Assembly: GCA_026983815.1 (NCBI GenBank)
Contig: JALSTJ010000299.1
Location: 1 to 9,360 of the forward strand
Direction of reading: 5' to 3'
DNA length: 9,360 nt
Source of the DNA: Flavobacteriales bacterium
GTDB lineage: Bacteria > Bacteroidota > Bacteroidia > Flavobacteriales > Flavobacteriaceae
Each line of letters starts with the position of its first letter. The first letter of the stretch is position 1. Positions 7,802 through 9,360 of this stretch are shown piece by piece. A model generated the notes under the pieces. It was given only the letters and a program-made list of their open reading frames with translations, made no database searches and was not told the DNA's origin. A program made the translations under genes and the position numbers.

Positions 7802-8592
7802 AAAAAATTGCAGTTGATATAGGAAACTCAAACATAGTCATCGGTGTTTTTGATAACCACTGGAAACATATTTGGCGTTTACCCACTCATAAACATCCGG
7901 ATAAATTTGATTATGCGCTGAAAATCAACAATTTACTGTTTGAATATAATATTTTTCCGGAAGAAATAGAATATATCATCATTAGTAGTGTGGTTCCCGA
8001 ATTGACCCCAACGATTCAAAATTTTTTTCATTTATATTCCAATAACACCTATTTATTCAATTATCAATTTTACGATTTATTAGAAAAAATCAAAATTGAC
8101 AATCCCATGGAAATTGGAACAGATCTAGTAGCCAATGCATATGCCGGATATCGATCATACGAACAACCGGTTATCATAGTTGATTTTGGAACTGCTTTAA
8201 CATTTACAGTAGTAAATGAACATGGCAATATTCTGGGAGTGAATATAGCACCGGGTATAAAAACAGCTATCAATACTTTGTTTGAAAAAACATCACAATT
8301 GGATAAAGTTTCTGCTGAATTTCCCGAACAACCCTTGGGGAAAAATACAACGGAAGCCATACAAAACGGCATATTAATAGGATACGAAGGACTTGTTGAA
8401 CATATGCTAAAAGTTATAGAAAACTATTTTCAAAAATCGTTTAAAATTATATTTACCGGTGGTCTATCACATCTCTATGATAAAAGGATATCTTTTGACA
8501 AGCTGGACAAAAATTTAACTTTAAAGGGTTTATTGTCCATTGGAGACAAAATCTACGAAAAAAATAATAATTCCAATATGACTACAAAGTGA
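7798..8592 (+). CDS. coaX: Type III pantothenate kinase
   Basis: CoaX phosphorylates pantothenate to 4'-phosphopantothenate with ATP, the first committed step of coenzyme A synthesis, in the cytoplasm. Type III enzymes belong to the ASKHA (acetate and sugar kinase/Hsc70/actin) fold. The 264-residue length is typical. Visible motifs are the phosphate-binding VDIGNSN near residues 6-12 with Asp7, GTDLVANAYAGY near 107-118 with the expected catalytic Asp109, VDFGTALTF at 128-136, GVNIAPGI near 147-154 and FTGGLSHLY in the C-terminal third. Its ATG overlaps the kinase stop as ATGA, so it is probably translated by re-initiation and transcribed with the upstream genes. No type I or II pantothenate kinase is visible in this window. 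It ends in TGA. Confidence 0.96.
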   Translation: MKKIAVDIGNSNIVIGVFDNHWKHIWRLPTHKHPDKFDYALKINNLLFEYNIFPEEIEYIIISSVVPELTPTIQNFFHLYSNNTYLFNYQFYDLLEKIKIDNPMEIGTDLVANAYAGYRSYEQPVIIVDFGTALTFTVVNEHGNILGVNIAPGIKTAINTLFEKTSQLDKVSAEFPEQPLGKNTTEAIQNGILIGYEGLVEHMLKVIENYFQKSFKIIFTGGLSHLYDKRISFDKLDKNLTLKGLLSIGDKIYEKNNNSNMTTK

Positions 8593-8637
8593 TTTAATTC
8601 TTCAAACCTATTTTATATTTTATATTAAAATTTTATT

Positions 8638-8645
8638 TAAATTTG
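8638..8645 (+). promoter_or_regulatory. Putative -7 promoter element for the lipoprotein gene
   Basis: TAAATTTG fits the Bacteroidota -7 consensus TAnnTTTG and lies 25 bases before the ATG at 8670, in the 77-base gap after coaX. It includes the TTG at 8643-8645, which might otherwise be taken as an alternative start codon. No clear -33 TTG is seen, and the region is nearly pure A/T, so a chance match is possible. Confidence 0.42.
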
Positions 8646-8669
8646 AAAATCAATAAATTAAAAAAAATT

Positions 8670-9218
8670 ATGAAAAAGAAATTTGTATTTACATTAATTC
8701 TCATCATCGTATTCAGTTCCATAGCTTGCAAACGTGAGCAATCCACCGACGATTCAAATGAGAATAATCCACCGGAATTTGCAATGACTGCCAAAATAAA
8801 TGGAAATGTCTTTCAAGCGAATAATCCCTTTGGAACCAATGAGTTTTCCAACACCAACATTTTTACTTATTATCCGATTGAAGATTTTGTATTGTTAATC
8901 GGGAGACAAGGCGGAACTTTTGGAAATCCGGAAATTGACATTTGGTTAAAAAGAAGTGATATTGCAGTGGGAAGTTATTCAATAGGCGCCACTAATTTTC
9001 AAACGCCACCTTCTCATTTTATAGATCTTGTGGACAATAGTAATAATATAGAAGAATATACAAAAGAAGGAACCATCACCATTACAGATGTAGATACTTC
9101 CGCTAAGATTGTTCAAGGAACATTTGAATTTACCACAACACAAGATCCCGATGGAAGTCCTTCCGTTCCTGTAGATTTTCATGTAACCGAAGGTAAATTC
9201 TATTATAAATATGAATAA
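8670..9218 (+). CDS. Small lipoprotein, probably DUF6252-like
   Basis: This is a predicted 182-residue lipoprotein. From the ATG at 8670 it begins with a classic lipoprotein signal peptide (MKKKFVFTLILIIVFSSIAC) with Cys20 as the lipidation site. The in-frame TTG at 8643 would add nine Lys-rich residues and destroy this arrangement, so it is not used here. After the Cys comes a short polar linker (KREQSTDDSNENN), then a beta-rich domain starting EFAMTAKINGNVFQANNP. It contains TITITDVDTSAKIVQGTFEF near 135-154 and ends VTEGKFYYKYE. The pattern of TITITxxDT, GTFxFT and TEGKF resembles the DUF6252 proteins common in Bacteroidota, whose function is unknown; this is from pattern memory, not a profile search. 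It has only one Cys after cleavage. It probably sits in the outer membrane, and could face either the periplasm or the outside. Confidence 0.8.
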   Translation: MKKKFVFTLILIIVFSSIACKREQSTDDSNENNPPEFAMTAKINGNVFQANNPFGTNEFSNTNIFTYYPIEDFVLLIGRQGGTFGNPEIDIWLKRSDIAVGSYSIGATNFQTPPSHFIDLVDNSNNIEEYTKEGTITITDVDTSAKIVQGTFEFTTTQDPDGSPSVPVDFHVTEGKFYYKYE

Positions 9219-9245
9219 ATATTTTTCTTTTTAAAACTATTATAG

Positions 9246-9253
9246 TATCTTTG
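9246..9253 (+). promoter_or_regulatory. Putative -7 promoter element for the last gene
   Basis: TATCTTTG is an exact fit to TAnnTTTG and lies 27 bases before the ATG at 9281, in a 62-base intergenic gap. A strict -33 TTG is absent, with only a T-rich stretch around 9222-9232. The spacing to the start and its intergenic position support it. Confidence 0.55.
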
Positions 9254-9280
9254 CTCTCATTCTAAAAAAGTGGAATAATT

Positions 9281-9360
9281 ATGGCAACCTATAAAAAAAG
9301 AGGAACAAAAAAGAAAAAAACCAATAAAGATGATCTTTCTTATTTAGCCAAAGAATCTAC
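9281..9360 (+). CDS. N-terminus of a Lys-rich protein, possibly the flavobacterial TPR/YfgM-like protein (3' partial)
   Basis: Only the first 26 codons are present, beginning MATYKKRGTKKKKTNKDDLS and running off the window. The very basic start beginning MATYKKRG is one I associate with a flavobacterial membrane-anchored tetratricopeptide protein often found upstream of the riboflavin gene ribH. In that family a membrane helix and TPR repeats follow this leader, but none of that can be seen here. A promoter-like TATCTTTG lies just upstream, and the leader has no Shine-Dalgarno (GGAATAATT), as is usual here. The gene call is likely right; the family assignment is tentative. Confidence 0.6.
   Translation, partial: MATYKKRGTKKKKTNKDDLSYLAKES

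Noticed and set aside
8593..8669. Terminator or small RNA in the gap after coaX
   Set aside because: No GC-containing inverted repeat is visible; the gap is nearly pure A/T and is explained by a promoter-like element.
9207..9232. Weak hairpin (AAATAT ... ATATTT) followed by a T-rich stretch at the lipoprotein stop, possible terminator
   Set aside because: The stem is only six A-T pairs and the T run is interrupted by C; in DNA this AT-rich such structures arise by chance.

Overview
The window is AT-rich, densely packed DNA that codes only on the + strand. It most likely comes from a member of Bacteroidota, probably order Flavobacteriales. The evidence is the gldL-gldM-gldN order of the type IX secretion/gliding motor, promoter elements of the Bacteroidota type (TAnnTTTG), start codons without Shine-Dalgarno sequences, a LytS-type kinase with a TPR sensor region, and a short lipoprotein with features of the Bacteroidota DUF6252 group. 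Genus cannot be determined by eye.

Region 1 (1-3203) is the end of a gliding/T9SS operon: gldL (5' end outside the window), gldM and gldN. GldL and GldM form the inner-membrane proton-driven motor, and GldN is the periplasmic partner that connects to the GldK ring. A strong intrinsic terminator (3174-3203) closes this block.

Region 2 (3220-8592) begins with a probable promoter and holds five tightly packed genes: prfA (release factor 1), a signal-peptide-less TroA/BtuF-like helical backbone protein, mazG (NTP pyrophosphohydrolase), a TPR/LytS-type sensor histidine kinase, and coaX (type III pantothenate kinase). The junctions are a 1-base gap and overlaps of 8, 14 and 4 bases, so the genes are very probably co-transcribed and partly translationally coupled. 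The functions (translation termination, nucleotide sanitation, coenzyme A synthesis, signalling) share no obvious pathway. This looks like a housekeeping operon with two less-understood passengers, the soluble binding-protein homologue and the kinase.

Region 3 (8638-9360) holds a small lipoprotein with its own likely promoter. It is followed by another promoter-like element and the first 26 codons of a Lys-rich protein that runs off the window.

There are no RNA genes, insertion sequences, CRISPR arrays, phage genes or frameshifts. I see no clear new multi-gene system. The best candidates for a second look are the cytoplasmic binding-protein homologue, the kinase with no regulator beside it, and the lipoprotein.
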